Of a DNA stretch of 64,000 nt, positions 55,590-64,000 are shown piece after piece; position 1 is the stretch's first letter; the number at the start of each line of letters is the position of its first letter. The notes below the pieces were generated by a model. That model made no database searches and was not told the DNA's origin. It was given only the letters and a program-made list of their open reading frames with translations. A program made the translations under genes and the position numbers. The stretch spans positions 1 through 64,000 of the forward strand of contig NZ_CAKZKL010000007.1 in NCBI RefSeq assembly GCF_937123735.1. Reading direction: 5' to 3'. The DNA comes from an uncultured Lentibacter sp. Lineage in GTDB: Bacteria > Pseudomonadota > Alphaproteobacteria > Rhodobacterales > Rhodobacteraceae.

Positions 55590-56825
55590 ATGACACGTTC
55601 AAATTCCCCCGCACAGGAGCTCGCCCCGCTCAGGGCCTGCACGGTGAGCCGTGATGTGCAAGAATTTGATCTGCTGATCGAAGATATGGAGCATATTCTC
55701 GGCGAGGCCTGGGGCGATATCGGCTTTGGCGAGGCCCGCCATTTCTTTGAGCAGCCCGAGGCGCGCACGCTGGAGTTTGTTGCGCTGGCGCTTGACAGCC
55801 AAGACGAGGAGAAGGTCGTCTTTCTCAGCGAGATCGTCAAAGCCGCCAAGCAAAAAAATATCAAGGTCATCGTGATCGCCGAAGATGTGACCCCGGTGGC
55901 GCTGCACCAGCTTTTGCGCGACGGAGCCGATGAATTTCTGCCCTATCCGCTGCCCGAAGGCGAGCTGGAGGCCGCAATCGCCCGCCTCAACACCCCCGCG
56001 CCGGGCCAGGAGCCCAGCGCAGCCCCCGCCCCTGTGCCCGTGGGGCGCAAAGATGGTGTCGTGCTCGCGGTGCATGGCCTCGCCGGCGGCACAGGCGCCA
56101 CCACATTGGCCGTGAACCTGGCTTTCGAGCTGGCCACACTCGACAAGAAAGCGCCGCCCAAGGTCTGCCTCATTGACCTTGATTTGCAGTTTGGCTCGGT
56201 CGCCACAGCGCTTGATCTGCCGCGCCTTGAGCCGGTTTTTGAGCTTTGGTCCGATACGGAGAGCATGGACGCCGAAATGTTTCATGCGGCCCTTGTGAGT
56301 TATGAGGAAAAACTCAGCGTTTTCACCGCGCCCGCCGATATGGTGCCGCTTGATCTGATTTCGCCCACCGATGTCGAACGGCTGCTTGAGATGGCCAGCA
56401 CCCAGTTTGACTATGTGATCGTGGATATGCCCAAAACCCTGGTGCAATGGAGCGAAACAGTCCTGCGCAAGGCGGCCGTCTATTTCGCGCCGCTCGAACT
56501 TGATATGCGCTCGGCGCAAAATACGCTGCGCTTCTTGCGCGCGCTGCAAGCCGAGGAGCTGCCCAGCGCCCAGCTGCGGTATGTGCTCAACCGCGGTCCG
56601 CGCTTCACCGATCTCAACGGCAAGGCGCGTATCAAGCGCATGGCCGAGAGCCTTGACATCAAAATCGAGGTGATCCTGTCAGATGGCGGCAAGGCCGTCA
56701 CCCAGGGCGCTGATCACGGGCTGCCGCTGGCCAGCGCCGCCGCCAAGAACCCGCTGCGCAAGGAAATCTCCAAACTGGCTGCCGAGCTGCACGCTCTGGG
56801 CCAGACCCGCGCCGAAGCCGCTTAG
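55590..56825 (+). CDS. cpaE: CpaE/TadZ-like ATPase
   Basis: VLAVHGLAGGTGATTLAVNLAFELA (Walker-A-like); CLIDLDLQFGSVATALDL. Confidence 0.9.
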   Translation: MTRSNSPAQELAPLRACTVSRDVQEFDLLIEDMEHILGEAWGDIGFGEARHFFEQPEARTLEFVALALDSQDEEKVVFLSEIVKAAKQKNIKVIVIAEDVTPVALHQLLRDGADEFLPYPLPEGELEAAIARLNTPAPGQEPSAAPAPVPVGRKDGVVLAVHGLAGGTGATTLAVNLAFELATLDKKAPPKVCLIDLDLQFGSVATALDLPRLEPVFELWSDTESMDAEMFHAALVSYEEKLSVFTAPADMVPLDLISPTDVERLLEMASTQFDYVIVDMPKTLVQWSETVLRKAAVYFAPLELDMRSAQNTLRFLRALQAEELPSAQLRYVLNRGPRFTDLNGKARIKRMAESLDIKIEVILSDGGKAVTQGADHGLPLASAAAKNPLRKEISKLAAELHALGQTRAEAA

Positions 56826-56839
56826 GAAAGAGACAGCAG

Positions 56840-58312
56840 ATGTTTTCCCGCTACAAGAAAAACACCACCGCCACCCCCAAGGTGACCACGCTGCCCCCAA
56901 AAGGCGCAGCCCCCGCCGCTGCGCCCGCGCACCCGCCTGCACAGGCCGCGCCCGCAGAGCCGCCCAAACCGGTGAGCCTGCGTCGCCCCACCAAGGCCCA
57001 GCCCGCAACCGCCGCGCCGATGGACAAGGAAGCCAAACGCCGCGAGCGGATCGGAGAACTCAAACTTGAGCTGCACCGCGAGCTGTTGGACAGCCTCAAT
57101 CTGGCCGCGCTGGAGAACGCCACGGAAAGCGATCTGCGCGCCGAAATCAACGCCATCACCGATGAGGTTTTGAGCCAGAAAAACGTGGTGCTCAACCGCG
57201 ATGACCGCAGCACGCTCAACAAGGAGCTGTTTGATGAGGTCAAAGGGCTTGGCCCGCTCGAAACCCTGCTGCAAGACGAAACGGTCAACGATATTCTCGT
57301 CAACGGTCCCAAGCAGATTTTTGTGGAACGCGCCGGCAAGCTCCAGCTCACCAATGTGACCTTCAAAGACGAAAAACACCTGATGCGGATCATCGACAAG
57401 ATCGTCTCCGCCGTGGGCCGCCGTGTGGATGAAAGCAACCCCTATGTTGACGCCCGTTTGCAAGACGGCTCGCGCTTCAACGCCATGGTGCCGCCGATTG
57501 CGGTTGATGGCAGCCTTGTCTCCATCCGGAAATTCAAGAAAGACAAGCTCGGCATTGACGATCTGGTGGCCTTTGGCGCCTTCTCCGAGGAGATGGCCGC
57601 CTACCTTCAGGCCGCCGTCTCCACCCGTCTCAACGTGATCGTTTCGGGCGGGACAGGCTCGGGCAAAACCACCACTCTCAACGCGCTGTCCAGCTTCATC
57701 GCCGATGACGAGCGCATCCTCACCATCGAAGACACCGCCGAACTCCAACTCCAGCAGACCCATGTGGGCCGCATGGAAAGCCGCCCCCCCAATGTGGAAG
57801 GCAAGGGCGAGGTTTCCCCCCGCGACTGTCTGAAAAACGCCCTGCGGATGCGCCCGGACCGGATCATCGTCGGCGAAACCCGTGGCGAGGAGGTGATCGA
57901 CATGCTCCAGGCCATGAACACCGGCCACGACGGCTCCATGACCACCATCCACGCCAACAACCCGCGTGATGGGATCTCACGCCTTGAAAACATGGTCGCC
58001 ATGGCCGGAATCGAAATGCCGCTCAAAGCGGTGCGCAGCCAGATTTCTTCGGCCGTCAACCTGCTGGTGCAGGCCTCGCGCCTGCAAGACGGCTCGCGCC
58101 GCATGACCTCGATCACCGAGATCACCGGCATGGAAGGCGATGTCATCTCGATGCAGGAAATCTTCCGCTTCCAGCGCGTCGGGCTGACCCCGGACAACAA
58201 GATCATCGGTCACTTCACAGCCACCGGCGTGCGCAGCCATTTCTCCGAGCGCTTCCGCCTCTGGGGCTATGATCTGCCCACGTCCCTCTTTGAACCTGTC
58301 GCAGCGGAGTAG
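56840..58312 (+). CDS. cpaF: CpaF/TadA secretion ATPase
   Basis: [58 protein letters not shown]. Confidence 0.96.
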   Translation: MFSRYKKNTTATPKVTTLPPKGAAPAAAPAHPPAQAAPAEPPKPVSLRRPTKAQPATAAPMDKEAKRRERIGELKLELHRELLDSLNLAALENATESDLRAEINAITDEVLSQKNVVLNRDDRSTLNKELFDEVKGLGPLETLLQDETVNDILVNGPKQIFVERAGKLQLTNVTFKDEKHLMRIIDKIVSAVGRRVDESNPYVDARLQDGSRFNAMVPPIAVDGSLVSIRKFKKDKLGIDDLVAFGAFSEEMAAYLQAAVSTRLNVIVSGGTGSGKTTTLNALSSFIADDERILTIEDTAELQLQQTHVGRMESRPPNVEGKGEVSPRDCLKNALRMRPDRIIVGETRGEEVIDMLQAMNTGHDGSMTTIHANNPRDGISRLENMVAMAGIEMPLKAVRSQISSAVNLLVQASRLQDGSRRMTSITEITGMEGDVISMQEIFRFQRVGLTPDNKIIGHFTATGVRSHFSERFRLWGYDLPTSLFEPVAAE

Positions 58313-58316
58313 CCCC

Positions 58317-59285
58317 ATGGCCATCAGTGCAGAACCGATCATCTACGGCCTGATCTTTGTCGGCGTGCTTGTGCTCGTGGAAGGGCTCTATCTGACCCTG
58401 TTTGGCCGCTCCATCTCGCTCAACAGCCGCGTCAACCGTCGCCTCGAGCTGCTCCAGAAAGGCAGCAAACGCTCTGATGTGATGGACAAGCTGCGCAAGG
58501 AGATGAACCAGCATGGCCGCTCCATGGGCATCCCGCTTTATTCCATCCTGGCCACCAAGGCCCAGAAGGCGGCGCTGGCCTTCTCCCCCGGCCAGCTCAT
58601 CCTGATCATCGCCGGCGTCAGTGTTCTGGCGTTTTTGGGCCTGACCTTCGCAACCGAGTCCGCTTTGGCGGTGCGCGCCGCCCTGGCCCCGATGATGGGC
58701 ATTGGCGGGGTGTATTTCTGGGTCAATTCAAAAGCCAAGAAGCGCATCTCCATGATCGAGGAGCAGCTTCCAGACGCGGTCGAGCTGATGGTGCGCTCCC
58801 TGCGGGTGGGGCATCCCTTTGCCTCTGCCGTGCAAATTGTCTCCAAAGAAATCAAAGATCCGCTGGCCTCGGAATTTGGCATTATCGCCGACGAATGCGC
58901 CTATGGGCGCGATGTGGGCGATGCGCTCAAGGATATGGCCGAGCGGATCGGCCTGCAAGACCTGCGCTTTCTTGCCGTCGCCGTCACCATCCAGCAGCAG
59001 TCCGGCGGCAACCTCGCCGAAATTCTCGCAGGGCTTGCACAGGTGATCCGGGCGCGCTTCCGGCTGTTTCGCCGCGTCAAAGCCATCACCGCCGAGGCGC
59101 AATGGTCGGGCAAGTTCCTGTCCTCCTTTCCCGTCGTGGCGCTGATCGTGATCAATGTGGGCAAACCTGACTATTACGACGAAGTTCTCGACCACCCCTA
59201 TTTCATTCCCGCCTGTATCTTTGTGGCCGTCTTCCTCACCCTCAATCTCGTGGTGATGCGGATCCTCACAGATATCAAGGTCTAA
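58317..59285 (+). CDS. tadB: TadB-like inner membrane platform protein
   Basis: T2SSF domain; locus order. Confidence 0.92.
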   Translation: MAISAEPIIYGLIFVGVLVLVEGLYLTLFGRSISLNSRVNRRLELLQKGSKRSDVMDKLRKEMNQHGRSMGIPLYSILATKAQKAALAFSPGQLILIIAGVSVLAFLGLTFATESALAVRAALAPMMGIGGVYFWVNSKAKKRISMIEEQLPDAVELMVRSLRVGHPFASAVQIVSKEIKDPLASEFGIIADECAYGRDVGDALKDMAERIGLQDLRFLAVAVTIQQQSGGNLAEILAGLAQVIRARFRLFRRVKAITAEAQWSGKFLSSFPVVALIVINVGKPDYYDEVLDHPYFIPACIFVAVFLTLNLVVMRILTDIKV

Positions 59286-59296
59286 GGAGCCAGCCG

Positions 59297-60262
59297 ATGG
59301 ACCCACTTCTCACCGCTCTCACAGAGGCCCTCGGGCCCTTCGGCCCGCTGATCGCTCTGGGTGTGCTCGGGCTGATCCTTGTGTTGGTGGCCCTCTCCTT
59401 GATGATTTCCCAAAAGCGCGATCCGCTGGAACGGCTCAAGCAGGACACGCGCCTGCCGTCCAACGCGCGTGAGGTCAAACAGGCCCTGCGTGCATCGCAA
59501 CACAACGAAAAGCTCGAGCGCTACGCCACCTTTCTGGAGCCGCAAGACGAGGCCGAGCTGGCCGGCATGAAGCTCAAACTGATGCAGGCCGGCTATCGCG
59601 GCCGCGATGCTGTGCGCTATTTCCACTTCGCCCAGTTTGCGCTTGGTATTGGCTGCCTTGTGCTCGGAGTCTCCTATTTTGTGCTGTTTGTCCAAAACGA
59701 CCAGACAACCACCCAGCAGACGGTTCTCTATATTCTGGGGCCGGGGGCGTTTGGCTATATGTTCCCCAAATATTGGGTCACCAAACGCATGGGCAAACGC
59801 CAGGAAAACCTCACCAACGGCTTTCCCGATGCGCTCGACATGCTGCTGGTCTGTGTGGAAGCGGGGCAATCCATGGAGCAATCTATCGTGCGCGTGTCCA
59901 AGGAAGTGCGCCCCTCCTGCCCGGATCTGGCCGATGAGCTTGAAATCGTCTCTCATGAAATGAAAGCCGGCAAGGACAAGTCCACAGTGCTCAACGATAT
60001 GTCCGAGCGCTGCGGATCGCAGGATATTTCCAGCTTCGTGACAGTGATGAACCAGAGCCAGTCTTTTGGCACACCTATTTCCGATGCGCTGCGGGTCTAT
60101 TCCGCCGAAATGCGCGACAAACGGGTGATGCGCGCCGAAGAGGCCGCGAATAAGTTGCCAACCAAGATGACACTTGCCACAATGATGCTGACGGTGCCGC
60201 CGTTGCTGATCATCCTGATCGGGCCTTCGGTGCATGGCATCACGCAATTGGGCAATTTGTAG
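59297..60262 (+). CDS. tadC: TadC-like inner membrane platform protein
   Basis: T2SSF domain; locus order. Confidence 0.92.
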   Translation: MDPLLTALTEALGPFGPLIALGVLGLILVLVALSLMISQKRDPLERLKQDTRLPSNAREVKQALRASQHNEKLERYATFLEPQDEAELAGMKLKLMQAGYRGRDAVRYFHFAQFALGIGCLVLGVSYFVLFVQNDQTTTQQTVLYILGPGAFGYMFPKYWVTKRMGKRQENLTNGFPDALDMLLVCVEAGQSMEQSIVRVSKEVRPSCPDLADELEIVSHEMKAGKDKSTVLNDMSERCGSQDISSFVTVMNQSQSFGTPISDALRVYSAEMRDKRVMRAEEAANKLPTKMTLATMMLTVPPLLIILIGPSVHGITQLGNL

Positions 60263-60269
60263 GGTCTTT

Positions 60270-60842
60270 ATGATTAATCGCCGCTTCGGGCTGTTGCTGG
60301 CATCCCCCCTTGTTCTGTCGCTTGCGGCCTGTGCGCCCAGCGGGCTGGGCGCCGCCAAGGACAGCCCCTATGCCCCCGGTCGCAAGGCCGGGGCGGCGGC
60401 GGTCGATGGCTTGCTGGTGGGCCACCGTCTGATGGCCGCGGGCGAATATGAGCTGGCCTTGCAAGCCTTCACGAGGGCCGCCGGTCAGCAGGGGCTGAGC
60501 GTTGATGTGCTGTCGGCTCTGGGCTCGGCCAATATCGGGCTGGGGCGGCTTGGCCAGGCCGAAAAGCTCCTGCGCCGCGCGATCGAGACCGACGAAGCCG
60601 TGCCCGAAGCCTGGAACAACCTCGGGGTGGTTCTGATGGAGCGCGGCCAATATGCCGAGGCGGCCCAGATTTTTCAGCGCGCTTTCGCGCTGGATGATGG
60701 CAAAAGTGACTCAATTCGCGATAATTTGCGCTTAGCGCTCGCCAAAACCGACAATTCAGACTATGCTGGCCAGCAAGAAGAGCAGATATATAAGTTGGTT
60801 CGGCGCGGAAGCAGCGACTTCCTCATAAGATCGATACCATAA
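60270..60842 (+). CDS. TPR lipoprotein, TadD-like (1)
   Basis: Lipobox LSLAAC; TPR repeats. Confidence 0.82.
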   Translation: MINRRFGLLLASPLVLSLAACAPSGLGAAKDSPYAPGRKAGAAAVDGLLVGHRLMAAGEYELALQAFTRAAGQQGLSVDVLSALGSANIGLGRLGQAEKLLRRAIETDEAVPEAWNNLGVVLMERGQYAEAAQIFQRAFALDDGKSDSIRDNLRLALAKTDNSDYAGQQEEQIYKLVRRGSSDFLIRSIP

Positions 60843-60872
60843 CGAGTTGTGGCAGTAAGAGGACGCAGGCAT

Positions 60873-61730
60873 ATGCGCCATCACAAGTTTATTCCCCTAT
60901 GCTTTCTGGGCATGGTTGCTCTGGCCGGCTGCCAGACCCCCTCAAACCAAGATGTCGACCGCGCCTTTCAGGATGTGAATGTCGTCGACGAGAGCAATCT
61001 CAACGACATCATGCTCACTGTGGCCGACCCCAATGAAGCGGTCAATTATTTCAAGCGGGCCGTGGCCGATGCCCCTGAGCGCCCTGATCTCTTGCGCGGC
61101 CTTGGCCAGTCCCTGATCCGCGCCAAACGCGCCAGCGAGGCGGTGCCCGTCTATGCCCGCCTGCTCCAGACGCCAGAGGCCAGCAACGAAGACCGCGTCG
61201 ACTATGCCGATGCCCTCATCCGCGCCGGCGATTGGGCAGAAGCCGAGAAAACCCTCAACAGCGTGCCGCCCACCTTTGAAACCTTCAAGCGCTACCGCCT
61301 GGAGGCCATGGTGGCCGACAGCAACAAGCAATGGCAGAAGTCTGACAGCTTTTACGAAACCGCCGTCGGCCTCACCACCCGCCCCGCCGGGGTGCTCAAC
61401 AACTGGGGTTACTCCAAGCTGACCCGCGGCGACTACAAGGATGCAGAGCGCCTCTTCGCCGATGCCATCCGCCAGGACAACTCGCTTTTCACCGCCAAGA
61501 ACAACATGGTGCTCGCGCGGGGCGCCCAGCGCGATTACAATCTCCCGGTGCTGCCCATGACACAGGTGGAGCGCGCGCAGCTTTTGCACACCCTCGGGCT
61601 CTCGGCCATCAAGCAAGGCGATGTCGAGACAGGCAAGGGGCTCTTGCGCGAGGCCATCAGCACCCATCCACAGCATTTTGAAGCCGCCGTGCGGGCCCTG
61701 CGCGCCCTTGACAGCTCCGTCAGCAACTGA
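60873..61730 (+). CDS. TPR lipoprotein, TadD-like (2)
   Basis: Lipobox MVALAGC; TPR repeats. Confidence 0.82.
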   Translation: MRHHKFIPLCFLGMVALAGCQTPSNQDVDRAFQDVNVVDESNLNDIMLTVADPNEAVNYFKRAVADAPERPDLLRGLGQSLIRAKRASEAVPVYARLLQTPEASNEDRVDYADALIRAGDWAEAEKTLNSVPPTFETFKRYRLEAMVADSNKQWQKSDSFYETAVGLTTRPAGVLNNWGYSKLTRGDYKDAERLFADAIRQDNSLFTAKNNMVLARGAQRDYNLPVLPMTQVERAQLLHTLGLSAIKQGDVETGKGLLREAISTHPQHFEAAVRALRALDSSVSN

Positions 61731-61738
61731 GCCCCGTG

Positions 61739-62233
61739 ATGGCCCTCTCTGCACAGGCGGCCTGGCTCTTCCTGCCCTTTGTGCTGCCCATCTGCCTCTG
61801 GGTGGCCTGGAGCGATCTGCGGGCGATGAAAATTCCCAACAAGGCCGTGCTTGCGCTCGTGGCGGTGTTCTTGCTGCTCGGTCTCTGGGTGTTGCCGCTT
61901 GAGGCCTATCTTTGGCGGCTGCTCCAGCTGCTCGTGGTGCTGCTCGCCGGGGTGCTGCTCAACGCACTCGGCGCGATCGGCGCAGGGGATGCCAAATTCG
62001 CCGCCGCCGCTGCGCCCTTTATCGCCCTGGGCGACATCCGCCTGCTTCTGGCGCTCTATGCCGCCAATCTGGCCGCCGCGTTGCTCACCCACCGCCTCGC
62101 CAAACACAGCCCCCTGCGCCACCTCGCGCCCGAGTGGAAAAGCTGGGCCGCCAGTCCCGAATTTCCCATGGGTTTCAGCCTCGGCGGCACGCTCGCACTC
62201 TATCTGGCTCTGGGCACGGTCCTGGGCCAATAG
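61739..62233 (+). CDS. Prepilin peptidase CpaA/TadV (A24)
   Basis: WVAWSDLRAMKIPNKAVLAL; GAIGAGDAKFAAAAAPF. Confidence 0.92.
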   Translation: MALSAQAAWLFLPFVLPICLWVAWSDLRAMKIPNKAVLALVAVFLLLGLWVLPLEAYLWRLLQLLVVLLAGVLLNALGAIGAGDAKFAAAAAPFIALGDIRLLLALYAANLAAALLTHRLAKHSPLRHLAPEWKSWAASPEFPMGFSLGGTLALYLALGTVLGQ

Positions 62234-62362
62234 GCGCAAAAACCGCGCCCCAAGGCCCGATCACCACAATCTTTCCATATTTTCTGCACTTTGTTCTGCC
62301 AATCTGCACACAACGGCCCCCACCCAAGGGCTCCCCTACCCCTATGCAGATTTGAGGCCCGC

Positions 62363-63670
62363 ATGACACTCCAACCCACCGCCATCATGGCGCCACCGCC
62401 GCCCAAAACCCTGACGGAAATGCAACTTCCGGTGGTGATGATGCGCGATATTGCCCTCAAAACCATGTTTCGCAAGAACATCACCGAGGTGAGCGCCCTG
62501 GCCAGCGCCCTCTGCCTGCCCCGCCAGGTGACCCAGGAGCTGGTCGACCTTGCGCGCGAAAACAAACTGTTGGAGGCCACCGGAACACTCAACGCCGGGT
62601 CGGGCAACGAAATGGGCTACCAGCTCACCGAGGCCGGCAAATCGCGCACGCTGGATGCGCTGTCGCAGTCTGAATACTTCGGGGCCATGCCGGTTCCGCT
62701 CGATGTCTATCGCGCCCAGATCAAGCGCCAGTCGATCCGCAACATCCAGGTCACGCGCGCGCAGCTTACCGGGGCCATGGGCCATCTCATCCTCCCCGAG
62801 GATCTGCTCAACCACCTTGGCCCGGCCGTTTCTGCGGGGCGCTCCATCCTGATGTATGGCCCCCCCGGCAACGGCAAATCCTCCATCTCCAACGGCATCC
62901 GCGATGCCATGGGCGATAAGGTCTTTGTGCCGCGCGCCATAGAATATGCCGGCCAGGTGATCACCGTCTATGATCCGATCGTGCACACCGCCGCCCCTGA
63001 AGAGGCCGAAGACCCAAACGCCCTGCGCCGGCGGGTGAGCTTTGACACCCGCTATGTCAAATGCGACCGCCCCACAGTGATCACCGGCGGCGAGCTCTCG
63101 CTTGATATGCTCGATCTGGTCTACAACCCCACAGCGCGCACCTATCAGGCACCACTCCAGCTCAAATCCACCGGCGGTATCTTCATCGTCGACGATTTGG
63201 GCCGCCAGAAGGAATCGCCTCAAGCGCTGATCAACCGCTGGATCGTTCCGCTCGAAGAGGGCAAGGACATCCTCGCGCTGCAATCGGGCGAGAAATTCGA
63301 GGTGCCCTTTGACACGCTGGTGATTTTTTCCACCAACTTTCACCCCAACGAGATTTTCGATCAGGCCGCCCTGCGCCGGATCTTCTTCAAAATCAAGATC
63401 GACGGCCCCGATCAGGAAAATTTCCTCAAGATCTTCGCCATGGTTGCACGCGCCAAGAAAATGGAACTCAACGAAGCCGCCTTGCTGCACCTGCTCAAGG
63501 TCAAATACCCGACGATTGGCAACGTCTACGCCAATTACCAGCCGGGCTTTCTGATTGATCAGATGCGCGCCATCTGTGATTTCGAGGGCATCCCCTACAA
63601 GATGTCCCCCGAGCTGATCGACCGCGCCTGGGCCAATATGTTTGTCAAAGACGAAAAGATCGTCTGCTAA
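62363..63670 (+). CDS. AAA+ ATPase terminating tad locus, function unknown
   Basis: Walker A MYGPPGNGKSS; Walker B GGIFIVDDLGRQ; N-terminal winged-helix-like region. Confidence 0.85.
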   Translation: MTLQPTAIMAPPPPKTLTEMQLPVVMMRDIALKTMFRKNITEVSALASALCLPRQVTQELVDLARENKLLEATGTLNAGSGNEMGYQLTEAGKSRTLDALSQSEYFGAMPVPLDVYRAQIKRQSIRNIQVTRAQLTGAMGHLILPEDLLNHLGPAVSAGRSILMYGPPGNGKSSISNGIRDAMGDKVFVPRAIEYAGQVITVYDPIVHTAAPEEAEDPNALRRRVSFDTRYVKCDRPTVITGGELSLDMLDLVYNPTARTYQAPLQLKSTGGIFIVDDLGRQKESPQALINRWIVPLEEGKDILALQSGEKFEVPFDTLVIFSTNFHPNEIFDQAALRRIFFKIKIDGPDQENFLKIFAMVARAKKMELNEAALLHLLKVKYPTIGNVYANYQPGFLIDQMRAICDFEGIPYKMSPELIDRAWANMFVKDEKIVC

Positions 63671-63697
63671 ACCGCCTGCGCCCGCCGGGCCGCTGTC

Positions 63698-64000
63698 TCA
63701 CGCGGTCAGACCCTCCGGCTCGGCCAACCCGTTGGCACGGCACGCCGCTGTCACCGTATTGGCCAGCAAGCAGGCAATGGTCATCGGCCCCACACCGCCC
63801 GGCACAGGGGTGATCGCCCCGGCCACGGCGGCGCAGCTTGCAAAGTCCACATCGCCAACAAGCTTGGTCTTGCCGTCGCGCTCGATGCGGTTGATGCCCA
63901 CATCAATCACCGTCGCCCCCGGCTTGATCCAATCGCCCGGCACCATCTCGGGCCGCCCGACAGCGGCCACAACAATATCCGCACGGCGCACCACATCGGC
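63698..64000 (-). CDS. folD: FolD bifunctional methylenetetrahydrofolate dehydrogenase/cyclohydrolase, C-terminal part
   Basis: [56 protein letters not shown]. Start lies outside window. Confidence 0.96.
   Translation of the reverse strand, partial: ADVVRRADIVVAAVGRPEMVPGDWIKPGATVIDVGINRIERDGKTKLVGDVDFASCAAVAGAITPVPGGVGPMTIACLLANTVTAACRANGLAEPEGLTA

Noticed and set aside
62342-63490. 382 aa minus-strand ORF opposite the AAA+ ATPase
   Set aside because: Antisense shadow.
1-64000. Prophage, defence island or integrative element
   Set aside because: No integrase, transposase, phage structural, toxin-antitoxin, restriction or Cas genes recognised; the gene set is core-like.
1-64000. tRNA or rRNA genes
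   Set aside because: No T-loop GGTTCRANTCC context or rRNA-like segments noticed in intergenic regions; tRNAscan-SE/Infernal would be decisive.

Overview
This 64 kb window looks like ordinary chromosome from a GC-rich alphaproteobacterium, almost certainly Rhodobacterales/Roseobacter group (inferred from gene content and order). I see about 57 protein genes, mostly housekeeping or catabolic. I found no tRNA, rRNA, CRISPR, transposase or prophage genes.

Main blocks:
- tuf 5' end (-) and a cytochrome P450
- soxBDAG sarcosine oxidase operon
- glutamate dehydrogenase
- satellite Tad pilus genes (tadG-like and two TadE-like)
- HIBADH-like, pirin, HAD and DUF3572 genes
- PleD-like diguanylate cyclase
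- EF-hand / ECF sigma / membrane protein / periplasmic metal-sensor cluster
- DUF983, NUDIX, EamA, desaturase, DUF2061 and XRE regulator genes
- carnitine-degradation operon with a dehydrogenase-thioesterase fusion, a BKACE enzyme and a divergent GlxA/AraC regulator
- aldo/keto reductase and SulP transporter
- mtnP-lysE-apt, tldD
- ctaC-ctaB-small ORF-ctaG-ctaE-surf1-thrC-M16-GNAT
- FAD oxidoreductase, dprA, topA, 3-oxoacid CoA-transferase A/B, lytic transglycosylase
- main tad/cpa locus (two Flp pilins through an AAA+ ATPase)
- folD 3' part (-)

The least explained signals are mostly non-coding:
- A composite element of GTTAAC, 38 bp, then three GTGCAC sites phased at exactly 11 bp, present at two distant places, with an internal 10-mer inverted between copies.
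- A 33-bp tandem array of hairpins between convergent genes.
- A hairpin family with conserved TCGG/GCGA flanks and a stem that differs while staying paired.
- A 23-bp box found just 3' of two genes.
- A cluster of GGTGCGCA-TTCAC-TGCGCACC hairpins.

The main protein-level curiosities are a Cys-rich lipoprotein inside the carnitine operon, Flp pilins with Asp-Trp instead of Glu-Tyr at the processing motif, an AAA+ ATPase of unclear role ending the tad locus, and an EF-hand/ECF/metal-sensor cluster. No single region is clearly a new defence or mobile system. All homology calls are from reading translations by eye; no search was run.
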